Notes under the pieces: generated by a model | The model's input: only the letters and a program-made list of their open reading frames with translations | What the model was told of the DNA's origin: nothing | Database searches by the model: none | In this document: positions 16,095-24,800 of the stretch, in pieces | Numbering within the stretch: position 1 is the stretch's first letter | Layout of the letters: each line of letters begins with the position of its first letter | From: a virus | Strand: one strand, 5' to 3' | Length of the DNA stretch: 59,831 nt | IMG/VR virus record: IMGVR_UViG_3300007345_000037 | Coordinates: 1-59,831 of that record | Translations under genes and position numbers: made by a program

Positions 16095-18344
16095 ATGATT
16101 GTTGAACAGAAAGGTAAGAACGATGTGGTCGTTCGCTATCGTGACAAAAACGACAAGCGACAGGAAACGGTAATCAAGAAGTATAATCCTTATTGCTATG
16201 TTAGCGAAGAGGATGCACAATACATTCATGGCTACAAGAAGACCGGTGGTTTCACAGGAGTCTTTGGTACGCGTGTCGTCAAAGTTGAAGGCTACGACAC
16301 TTGGAGCATTCGTGAACTCAACAAGACCGGTCACACATGGGAAGGCAACATTCCCTTCACAAACCAAGCATTGACGGCACGAGTCAAGTCCGGTGAGAAG
16401 CCGTTTGAATCATACAACCACAGGGTTTGGTACCTTGACGGTGAGTGGAAAATCAACAGTGGCGAAATCACAATGCTCTCGGTCTATGATTCTTTTACCG
16501 AAAGACTATACTCGTGGGCTGTCATGCCTAACATCGAAAAGGGAAAATACAAGCAAATGATTGATGCTAACCAAAACCGCTACACCTACGAAACCCCCGT
16601 TATCGTCTTTGACACCGAGGCTGAACTCTTGTCGCATTTCGTATCTTTCATGCGAAAGCATGACCCCGACATTATCACCGGTTGGTATGTCACAGGTGCG
16701 GACATAAAGCAAATCATCACACGCTGTCAAAAGGTTGGTGTTCGTGCCACCGCTATGTCGCCGATGAACAAGTTGCGCTACGAGTACAAGGATTGGTCGC
16801 AACCAATCGTCGGTCGGAACATTATCGACTTGCGCCTCGCATTCCCCAAGTTGTACGAGTTGAAGAATGGCAAGTTGCCGAACTACAAGTTGGATGATGT
16901 TGCTTGGGAAGCATTAGGGGAAAAGAAAGTCGAACTCAAGGACGGTCACGACACCTACTACACCGACCCCGTTCTGTATCTCCACTACAACCGCATAGAT
17001 GTTGAACTCCTTCCAAAGTTGGACAAGTTGGTCAACGCATTGGAATACTTCATCGCTGTACAGCACATCGCACAGTGCGAGATTCGCTCGACACCACACA
17101 TCACGCAGGTGTTTTCTTGCCTCGCTTTAAGCGACCCACAGTTCAAAAAACAACTGCCGAGTGAGCCACGGTTTGAAGCGCAGGCGTATGAAGGCGCGAT
17201 TGTGATGGATGGCGAGAAGGGTGTGTATGACGACATTGGTATTTTTGACATAAAAGCGATGTACCACAGTAATGTCGCCTTGCACAACATTTCGTGGGAC
17301 ACATTATACAAAGATGGTCAATTCGCCATTGATGTTCGGGACTGTGGGAATGGGACTCGTTTCATTCACGGGGCAGACAAGAAGGGTTTGCTTGTCCGAC
17401 AAATGGATAAAATGACTGTCTTGCGTGACCACTACAAGGGTTTGATGAAGCAGGCTACAACCGAAGCAGAAAGGGTGCGATACGACGCCTTACAGTACGC
17501 TACAAAGTCATTGGTGGCTTCCATGTACGGGGTGGCAGGCGATGCCAAATACGGGCTGTATCACCCCGAAATAGCATCAGCAATCACATACACCTCTCGT
17601 GCCACTTTGATGAAGTTGCGAGATGTTGCCGAGGACATGGGTCACCGTGTTGTGTACGGTCACACCGATTCGGTGATGTGCGAAGTGGAGTCGCCCGAAG
17701 TGGGGATTGAATCGGTCATTGAAATGAACAAGCGTATGCACCCAATCATCGTGCAATTTGAGAAGTGGTCGCAGTCATTCCTACTGATGGAGAAGAATCG
17801 GTACGCCGGTTTGGTGACTTGGGCCGATGGGGAATACCACGAACCCAAGCGTTATGTTAAGGGAATAGAAATGAAGCAAGCGAGGATGCCAAGCGTGATG
17901 AAAAATGCGATGGGACTCGTCATTGATTCGGTGCTAAGACACTATTGTTCCGATGATGTGAACGCTGAATTAGGAGAACTGATTGAGAATATTATGGAGG
18001 GTAAAGTTCCCGATGAAGACTTGTGTATGAAAGGTAAATTGACTAAGGACTTAGCAAAATATACGAGCGTTGCCGGACCAGCCGCAGGCGCACAGTGGGC
18101 CAACCGCACACTTGGCAAGGGCTACCGTGGAGGTGACTATTTCCTTTGTAGCATTGACGAAGAAGGCAATTACATCGCCTTCGACAGTCCATCCGAAATC
18201 GAAGGTATAAGCAAGATTGGTCGGCAGGTCATGGTCGAACGCTTCATTATCAAAAAGGTCTTACCTTATTACCAAGTGGCTAATTGGGACATATCACCGT
18301 TGCACCGAGCCATGAATGGTAAATCGAAGGTACAGTGGTTCTAA
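16095..18344 (+). CDS. polB: family B DNA polymerase with proofreading domain
   Basis: 749 aa, usual for archaeal PolB. Exonuclease: ExoI LDGE (D115, E117), ExoII with D203 in TGADIK but without the usual Asn, ExoIII YNRID (298-302). Polymerase: motif A DIKAMYHS (D385), motif B KSLVASMYG (471-479), motif C YGHTDS (521-526). In motif C the first acidic residue of the normal YGDTDS is His; the second Asp (D525), the catalytic one, is kept. The protein would copy the virus genome with the clamp and clamp loader encoded upstream. It has its own promoter. Confidence 0.95.
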   Translation: MIVEQKGKNDVVVRYRDKNDKRQETVIKKYNPYCYVSEEDAQYIHGYKKTGGFTGVFGTRVVKVEGYDTWSIRELNKTGHTWEGNIPFTNQALTARVKSGEKPFESYNHRVWYLDGEWKINSGEITMLSVYDSFTERLYSWAVMPNIEKGKYKQMIDANQNRYTYETPVIVFDTEAELLSHFVSFMRKHDPDIITGWYVTGADIKQIITRCQKVGVRATAMSPMNKLRYEYKDWSQPIVGRNIIDLRLAFPKLYELKNGKLPNYKLDDVAWEALGEKKVELKDGHDTYYTDPVLYLHYNRIDVELLPKLDKLVNALEYFIAVQHIAQCEIRSTPHITQVFSCLALSDPQFKKQLPSEPRFEAQAYEGAIVMDGEKGVYDDIGIFDIKAMYHSNVALHNISWDTLYKDGQFAIDVRDCGNGTRFIHGADKKGLLVRQMDKMTVLRDHYKGLMKQATTEAERVRYDALQYATKSLVASMYGVAGDAKYGLYHPEIASAITYTSRATLMKLRDVAEDMGHRVVYGHTDSVMCEVESPEVGIESVIEMNKRMHPIIVQFEKWSQSFLLMEKNRYAGLVTWADGEYHEPKRYVKGIEMKQARMPSVMKNAMGLVIDSVLRHYCSDDVNAELGELIENIMEGKVPDEDLCMKGKLTKDLAKYTSVAGPAAGAQWANRTLGKGYRGGDYFLCSIDEEGNYIAFDSPSEIEGISKIGRQVMVERFIIKKVLPYYQVANWDISPLHRAMNGKSKVQWF

Positions 18345-18357
18345 GCGGCGTTTAGAC

Positions 18358-18372
18358 AGGTTTATAAGAAGG
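18358..18372 (+). promoter_or_regulatory. TATA-like promoter
   Basis: AGGTTTATAAGAAGG, centred about 34 bases before the ATG at 18399. A partial GTTTAGAC lies just upstream but does not match the TTTAGTCG operator. Confidence 0.45.
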
Positions 18373-18398
18373 CGATACTTGGGAAGGGTTGATAGAGG

Positions 18399-18716
18399 AT
18401 GGCAAACGGCGTTCGCGGAATCAAAAAAATGAGCCAAAACCAATTGACGCAAGCGTTGGTTGAATTGAACGCACGAGTACACATGTTGTCCACCGCTGTC
18501 GGAAACGATATTCAGCGACTCAATGTTGTCATGTTCTCTCTCTTGAAAGCACTTGGGATGGCAGATGAAAAGAAGTGTCCTAACTGTGGTGTTGTAAATA
18601 TGCGACCTATACTTGACGGAATCGAAATCGACCCGCACTGTGTCGAATGTGGTCACAGGATTGACCCTCTCCCACAAGAAGCGTTTTCGGGCGAGATGAT
18701 TGACGACGACGAATAA
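18399..18716 (+). CDS. coiled-coil plus zinc-ribbon protein
   Basis: 105 aa. Residues 10-58 form an amphipathic helix (LVELNARVHMLSTAVGNDI), followed by a zinc ribbon with CPNC (about 61-64) and CVEC (about 80-83) and an acidic C-terminus (MIDDDE). The layout suggests a dimeric adaptor or transcription/replication accessory. No family recognised. Confidence 0.5.
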   Translation: MANGVRGIKKMSQNQLTQALVELNARVHMLSTAVGNDIQRLNVVMFSLLKALGMADEKKCPNCGVVNMRPILDGIEIDPHCVECGHRIDPLPQEAFSGEMIDDDE

Positions 18717-18747
18717 GTTAAACAACACTTTAGGGGTGAAACTAATT

Positions 18748-19020
18748 ATGCAATACATTGTGTGCAGTGATAAATTAAGCGATTTGACAAAAGCCGTTGA
18801 AGAACACGGTGTTGAAAATGTGTATTGGCTTGCCGATTCGACACGAAACCGTGAAGCGGATTCTCTCGGACTTCCAAACAGCCGTCTTCTCCCACTTCAA
18901 AAGTTCTCAAAGGAAAGCGTTCTCGCTCTATTCGGCGACAAGGCAACCGTTTGGGGAGAGAAGGCACCTGCCCCTAAGAAGGCACCTGCCAAAAAGTCTT
19001 CTCCTAAGAAGGAAGAGTGA
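18748..19020 (+). CDS. small protein with Lys/Ala/Pro-rich tail
   Basis: 90 aa from ATG 18748, which follows GGGGTGA. The N-terminal 65 residues form a small alpha/beta unit. The last 25 residues are a histone-H1-like basic tail (KKAPAKKSSPKKEE). Such tails bind DNA or nucleic-acid-protein complexes without sequence preference. The stop codon is one base before a TTTAGTCG promoter. Confidence 0.5.
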   Translation: MQYIVCSDKLSDLTKAVEEHGVENVYWLADSTRNREADSLGLPNSRLLPLQKFSKESVLALFGDKATVWGEKAPAPKKAPAKKSSPKKEE

Positions 19021-19049
19021 CTTTAGTCGCCCATAACAACCTTTATATG
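19021..19049 (+). promoter_or_regulatory. leaderless promoter with TTTAGTCG operator
   Basis: CTTTAGTCG (19021-19029) is followed after 12 bases by TTTATATG. The TATA centre is about 26 bases from the ATG at 19071, so the nuclease mRNA should be leaderless. The operator spacing is within one or two bases of the other six TTTAGTCG promoters. Confidence 0.65.
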
Positions 19050-19070
19050 CCTGCCCGTGTATGTATATAC

Positions 19071-19988
19071 ATGGGAGAGAAGAACTCAACATACGACCCT
19101 ACTAAGGTCACTGACGAATTGTGCTTGCGCGTTAGCAAGTCTTCGTACACACAGTATGCTATGTGTCCTCGACAGTATTGGTGGAACAAGATTGCTTTGC
19201 CGGACTTGGAGTTCAAGTCCAGCGACGCCGCTATTCGTGGTACTGCTATTCACCAAGTTATGGAGGATGGGCTACGAGAAGTATCTTTGGACAAGGAAAA
19301 GTCTATTGGCACCAATACACAAATGTACAATGTGTTCAACAAACACGCTGTCGCTCAAGGCGTTGAAACCGAAGTCGGTGTTGACGCTCTTATTGAGATT
19401 CTTGGCGAGGTCGCTGATGCTTGGGGCCACTTTGAAATCGTTGAACTTGAAGACAAGCACACCATTCCCCACACAATCGAAGTCTTGGTGCCTAACGAGG
19501 CCGAGGATGGCGTCGATACTGTTTCCTACCCTGTGGAACTTGTCGGCATGATTGACGGCGTTTTCCGCCACCCCGACGGTCACCTTGTAGTTGTCGAATT
19601 GAAGACCGGCAACGCCAACCAAAGCAAGTTGTCCCGCACCCGTGGGGAACTGTGCTACTACCGGAAGTTGTTGATGTTGGCAGGCTACGACGAGCCGACC
19701 CACTTCTTGACCATCTTCCCCGACGCAGACGATGCCGAGTTCATGCTTAAGTTGGAAGGGAAAAGAAACACTGAATTGTTTTATGGTCTTTCACAGGGTA
19801 TCGCTGTGTACGAAAAAGTCAACAAGCGCAGTATCTCTGCTATGGAGAAGAAGTTAAATAACTCCGTACACGGCATTATGACCCAAGAGTGGCCTATCAA
19901 GTGGAACGAATACTTCTGCACCCAATGGTGTGACTTCCACTTGTCGTGCAACGAAGAACTTATTGGAGTGGACAACGATGAACTGTAA
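19071..19988 (+). CDS. Cas4/RecB-like PD-(D/E)XK nuclease with Fe-S cysteines
   Basis: 305 aa. It should trim DNA ends during recombination or replication. Residues seen: CPRQYWW with C32, RGTAIH with H61, the catalytic IDG (D162) and VELKTG (E176, K178), and a following ELCYYRKL helix in place of QxxxY. C283, C287 and C293 in CTQWCDFHLSC complete, with C32, the four-cysteine iron-sulfur cage of Cas4/AddB enzymes. No cas1 or cas2 is nearby, so this is a replication or recombination enzyme, not a CRISPR component. Upstream in-frame codons lie in the promoter and are rejected. Confidence 0.85.
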   Translation: MGEKNSTYDPTKVTDELCLRVSKSSYTQYAMCPRQYWWNKIALPDLEFKSSDAAIRGTAIHQVMEDGLREVSLDKEKSIGTNTQMYNVFNKHAVAQGVETEVGVDALIEILGEVADAWGHFEIVELEDKHTIPHTIEVLVPNEAEDGVDTVSYPVELVGMIDGVFRHPDGHLVVVELKTGNANQSKLSRTRGELCYYRKLLMLAGYDEPTHFLTIFPDADDAEFMLKLEGKRNTELFYGLSQGIAVYEKVNKRSISAMEKKLNNSVHGIMTQEWPIKWNEYFCTQWCDFHLSCNEELIGVDNDEL

Positions 19989-20115
19989 AAAGTGTGAGAG
20001 TGGAAGAATTAAGACAGAAATAATGTGGCGGGTCACCGGACAAGAAGGCGACTCTCCCAAATCAATCGAAGTACACAAATGTGAAGGATGCGGGAACCAA
20101 TGGACAACCTCTTGA
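19978..20115 (+). CDS. zinc-ribbon microprotein
   Basis: 45 aa. The ATG overlaps the end of the nuclease gene and GGAGTGG is its ribosome site. CKKC (3-6) and CEGC (34-37) make a zinc ribbon. It overlaps the primase start by about 16 bases. Possible partner of nuclease or primase; not known. Confidence 0.5.
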   Translation: MNCKKCESGRIKTEIMWRVTGQEGDSPKSIEVHKCEGCGNQWTTS

Positions 20116-21107
20116 ATATGCCCCGTGAAATGGGTTTGAAGCGTAGTGCTTGCTCTTCTAAAAAACAACTAAAGGAGTACATAAATAAGTTGAATGGTAA
20201 AGCAAACCTTTACACTTCCTTGTACTCATTCCGTGACAAGGACGCTAATGCGCCGTGGAAGTATGACACTTCTTCTGCTATTATCGACCGAGCATGGTGG
20301 GACTTCGATGCTGGAAATAACGGCGGAATCGAGAAGGTCAAGAGTGAAGTATGTGTTCTTCTCTCTCGGTTGGCCGGAGATGTTAGAGTCGTGGCTACGG
20401 GTCGAGGGTTCCATATCCACCAACTGTTCTCCCGTTCTGTTATGGGCGGCGACTTCCACCGACATTTATCTCGCTATCAAAGATTGATGGCTGACGGACT
20501 CAAGACCCTTGATGGGGTTGCTTTCCCCGCTAAATTAACTCGCCTTCCAAACACATACAATGTGACCCGTGGCCGCTACGCAGTCGTCATTCCTCCGACG
20601 GCTTTGTTGGATGAGTCTTTCAAAATACCGAACAAACCACAGTCCTTGTGGGTTCAGTTCTGTCCCTTCTTTGGGGAACCAAACAACAGCGACTTTGACT
20701 TTGTTAAGTGGGTCGCTGACAACCCCGAACCAAAGGTTGAACTTCAAGAGTTCAATGGGGAAATCGAATTGGCAGGCGAAGTCCCAATCATGCCCTGTTT
20801 GCAGAAAGCGATTGCAGTTCAAAATCCGACACACCCAATCCGTGTGGCTCTTGTACAGCACATGGCTCAAGAACTACGCTGGTTTGCTGACCCAAAGAGC
20901 CTATCGAGGGAACAGCGAAAGTCAATTGAAGAAACGATTTTCCAATACATAAAATCGCTCAATTGGCGTGACTTCAACGAGTACCGGACTCGACAAGGTA
21001 TTAGGACTAATTTAAATTATGAAAACGCTCCATCCTGTCATTGGTACAACCTGCGTGGTATGTGTGAATCCAAGTGTTGGAAATATGACGGAACCATAGG
21101 TTCATAG
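20100..21107 (+). CDS. archaeo-eukaryotic primase with fused PriS-like and PriL-like parts
   Basis: 335 aa from ATG 20100 (20088 is an alternative). The N-terminal part has the AEP active site: WWDFDA with D68 and D70, then GRGFHIHQ (101-108), and RLPNTYN with R148. The C-terminal part has four cysteines in the PriL iron-sulfur arrangement: one in MPCLQKAI (about 230) and three in SCHWYNLRGMCESKC. So catalytic and Fe-S subunit functions are joined in a short chain. It makes the primers for PolB. Confidence 0.85.
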   Translation: MDNLLNMPREMGLKRSACSSKKQLKEYINKLNGKANLYTSLYSFRDKDANAPWKYDTSSAIIDRAWWDFDAGNNGGIEKVKSEVCVLLSRLAGDVRVVATGRGFHIHQLFSRSVMGGDFHRHLSRYQRLMADGLKTLDGVAFPAKLTRLPNTYNVTRGRYAVVIPPTALLDESFKIPNKPQSLWVQFCPFFGEPNNSDFDFVKWVADNPEPKVELQEFNGEIELAGEVPIMPCLQKAIAVQNPTHPIRVALVQHMAQELRWFADPKSLSREQRKSIEETIFQYIKSLNWRDFNEYRTRQGIRTNLNYENAPSCHWYNLRGMCESKCWKYDGTIGS

Positions 21108-21132
21108 ACCATTGGTAGGGTGGGACCAAGTA

Positions 21133-21849
21133 ATGCTTCTAATCGACCATCGTGAAAATCCTAAATTGATTCATAAGTTGCTTGTGAAGATGGGTAATGC
21201 CGACAACGATGAAAAGGGTGATGCAAGGGTTCTCACTATGAAGTCCGCTGATTATGTCATTGGTGAATGGGGAATTGAGGCAAAAGAAATCAATGACCTG
21301 TATCGTAGCATTCTCGGTATCGGTCGCTCTCGGACCATCGTCGGTCAATTGAAAGACTTGTGCGACACATACGAACGACCGTTTCTTGTCGTGTACAATA
21401 CGGAACTCAAGCCGTGGTTCCACGGAAGGAGGGCCACCGCTAAAGAACTGTCGCAAGAGCGAAAGAAGATGGCGGCTGTGATTAACTCATTCAAAATGAC
21501 GATGCACCAACGCTTTCCCAACCTACACTTTTTACAGTTGACAACTATGGACGACTTCGTTGAATGGTTGTACACCAACCATCGGCAGAATGTTATCGCA
21601 AAAATAAAACCACCTAAAGCACACATACCGAAGCAAGTAATCAATATCGAGGACGACGACAGAATCAAGTGTTTGATGGCCTGCGGAATCAGTAGGGAAC
21701 AGGCAACTGCGTTGCTCACGGAGTATGGTAGTATTCCCGCAATTCTAAGAAAGAAGACTCGACAGAAGGATATGGTTGCCTGTGCGAATATCACAAGCAA
21801 GCAAGCCAAGAAGGTCTTAGCGTTAAGGAAAGACTACACCCATCAGTAG
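21133..21849 (+). CDS. XPF/ERCC4-family structure-specific nuclease with HhH
   Basis: 238 aa from ATG 21133 (GGTGGGA upstream). The ERCC4 core reads LIDHREN (D5, R7, E8), D40 in SADYVIG, and E49-A-K51-x3-D55, the E-R-K-x3-D motif with Ala in place of Arg. A helix-hairpin-helix region follows (CGISREQATALLTEYGSI, then NITSKQAKKVLAL). It likely cleaves branched DNA during recombination or resolves replication intermediates, like Hef/Mus81. Its end overlaps the convergent tail gene by 7 bases. Confidence 0.85.
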   Translation: MLLIDHRENPKLIHKLLVKMGNADNDEKGDARVLTMKSADYVIGEWGIEAKEINDLYRSILGIGRSRTIVGQLKDLCDTYERPFLVVYNTELKPWFHGRRATAKELSQERKKMAAVINSFKMTMHQRFPNLHFLQLTTMDDFVEWLYTNHRQNVIAKIKPPKAHIPKQVINIEDDDRIKCLMACGISREQATALLTEYGSIPAILRKKTRQKDMVACANITSKQAKKVLALRKDYTHQ

Positions 21850-24800
21850 GGGTTAAGTCCGGTATCGCCAAGTCCCTTCATACTGTATCGTTGGAAGTTC
21901 ACCTTGATTGCGTGGATGACAAGTGACGAATACGATGCTGTGTCGTCACCCGTTCCCGGAGTTCTCTTCAACTCAATGTTGATAGTGTTGCCTTCGGTCG
22001 ATGCTCCCGTCAAGGTACTGCCTCCGAAGATTGCCACTGTTCTTCGGGTCGCTCCACCACTCAATGAGAAGGTGCGCGATATGGAGTTGCTTCCCAATTC
22101 TTCGGTTGCTGTCGCCGTTAGGACTGCCTTGCTACCTTGTACGCCGAGAGAGTAAATCGCAGTCACGCTGATAATCTCATCTGCAACATCGTCGGGTACC
22201 TTTACGGAAATGGTATGTGTCTGCGTATATCGGTCACTTGAGTCGGGGTCAACAATTCCTGTGAAGGTCATTCCTTCCGACGATACGACGGCTGTTGCTG
22301 ATGTGGCAGAAATGGCATCTCCCAGCCCATCTACGGCCCTTTGTGTGTTGAGGGGGGGTGCAACCCTTGCTTGACCAAGAAGGCCGTAAGAAGACCCGCT
22401 AACGCCGTTATTATTGAGGTTCATGCGACCGGTCATTCTCCCATGAACACCGGAGGCGAGCATATTGCTATTGATGGAAGAAGTAAATGTCCCACTTCCT
22501 TGATTGGGGAATCGCCCACCTTCTTGCTGTCCGGGTGTGACGGGGTTGGTACCTACGGGACCGCCTGTTGGTGGTAGCATTGGTGGTGGGGTTTGCGGTC
22601 TGTCGTTTGTACCCCCGTTTCCTACGGTACCACTTCCCGAACCTTGTCCACGACCACGGGCAACATTGGGGTAAAGATAAGACGCAAGTCCTCCGAGCGT
22701 TTTGGTTTGGTCACGCTCAAGGTTAAGGGAGAGTTGCTCCACATCTCGACCGCTGACCGACCATGTGACTTGTTGTATGACCATAGCCTCACTACTCAAA
22801 CCAAGTCCCGAATCTGTAAAGGTCACAGTGGTTGCTGGTCGCCAACGAACATCGGGAACGATATGGATTCGTGGACAGTAGTACACATTTCTCGCACCAT
22901 AGAGTCCCGACATACTATCGAATTTACGAAGCCCAAGAGGGAAGAGTGAATCTGCACTTGTCGCCGACCAAGCGGACGGGCCTGCTTCCGTTATGTTGTG
23001 AGCGTTGTGTAGGATGCCGGATGCCGTTGGGTCGCCACATCGGTGTCGAAGTAGGTCTTTGAGGTAATCCACATTTACGGAAATAGTAATTCGTGCGCCG
23101 GATGGTTGAGAAGCCCAATAGTTCGATGGGATTTCGATTTCGTAAAACCCGTTGCGCTTGACATTGACAGTCTTGAAAAACGCACTACCTGTCGAGTTGG
23201 CGTATGTCGGAGCGTAGCCCATATCCCCACCGCCGTTTGCTGTGAATAGGCTTGGCGGAGTGACATTGAAGGACGGGTCGGTGATACCGACTGTGAACTC
23301 GGCGTTATCAATATCCACCCCGCTTTGTCCGTCTTTTAGGGCAACCCAAATTCTCAAGTCGTCGGCACTGTTGTCGCTCGTCACAGGCATGTCCCTCGGT
23401 ATGTGGACAATACCGACAGCGTGGCTTACGCTGTGCGCTCCCCACCACCAATACGAATTGTCGTATGTGTGGGTAGTGTCTTTAGCCGTTGACGCTGGGG
23501 CTATGTAGCCTTTACCGTATCTATCGCGATTGAGATGGTCTGTACCGTCAACACCCAAATGTCCGTCGAGAGCGTTGCATTGACCGTTTGCCAACACACC
23601 ATTCATACCGGACCACTGTTGGTTGAAGTCGGAAGAAGGTGCTGGGTAGGCGGCCCCAAATGCGTACACCTGTGTGACACTTCTTTCTGCAAAACGAGTT
23701 GGGTCTGCGACATATCCGTAGCGACCGCCGACGAGCATTTTATCGTCATGCGTCAAATCTCGCATGATTTCTCCTTGTACCCTTATTGACTTTGTTTTTG
23801 CTTTATAGTATTCTTCTTGGGCCACGAGTTGCGCCTCTTCTTCTGTGCGTATTTCGGGACTTTCGACAATCTTCCATCGGTAGGTTTGATTGAGGGTAGG
23901 TGCTGGGAAGTCGGAAAAAGAGCCGCCGTTGGCATAATAGACTCGAACATTTGTTATCTGTTGGGCCATAGAAGCATCGAGTGAGTTGACAGTCATACTA
24001 TCCCTTGTCAATGCCTCGCCACTGTTGTATGTCGGTCGGATTTCTAATTTATTATCCCTTCCCATTTGGTAAGTCATACCCAATCTCTTGCTGTTGTCAC
24101 GACCTATGCCGCTTGACTCCGTTGACTCTCGGAGAATCGAGAGCAGTGATTTACCACCACGCCCGTCGTATATTCCACCAAACGAATCAAAGTCTGCGTC
24201 GGTTCCATCTCGTGTCATATTGTTGGTCTGTGGTATTGAGGAAATATCAAACCAGCAAGGACTTGCCGCTTGGGTTAGCCATGTATCGGAGAGCGTGAAC
24301 GCCCAAAGGAAACGAGCCTTGTCGTGTACCCAATAGGTTCCGAGGTTCGGACTTGTTGCATATCCTTCTGTCTTCATTAGGAAGCGTAGGGCATACCGTG
24401 GAGCCGCACTTCCGCTGATTATGACCTCATCGTAGGCACCGGTCGTTGTGCCTGCGCTTGGTAGGTTCACGGCTATTTCTGCGGTACTACCGTTGGCTTT
24501 GATAACCTCGTCCATTTGGATTCCTTCAAGTAGTTCTTCCGCCGCATCCCCTGTGTAGTTGGTAGCCGCATCCGACTGCGTGTAAATACCGTACAGTTGT
24601 TGTGGAATACTGATACTGTCGCTGATTGCCACATCAGTTCTCGTACTTCCTGTTTCGGCAGAAGGTAGCCCAACAATAACAATGGCTGTGGCGGTCACAC
24701 TTGCGATTTGGGCGACCCACTTAGCAGTCACATTTCGCACCCTCATACCGGCTTCGACCCCATCGTTCACGAAGTCTGCGCCGCTACAAGTAATTGTCAT

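Noticed and set aside
19017-19070. N-terminal extension of the Cas4-like nuclease
   Set aside because: The in-frame upstream codons cover the TTTAGTCG operator and TATA box, and the transcript should begin at 19071.
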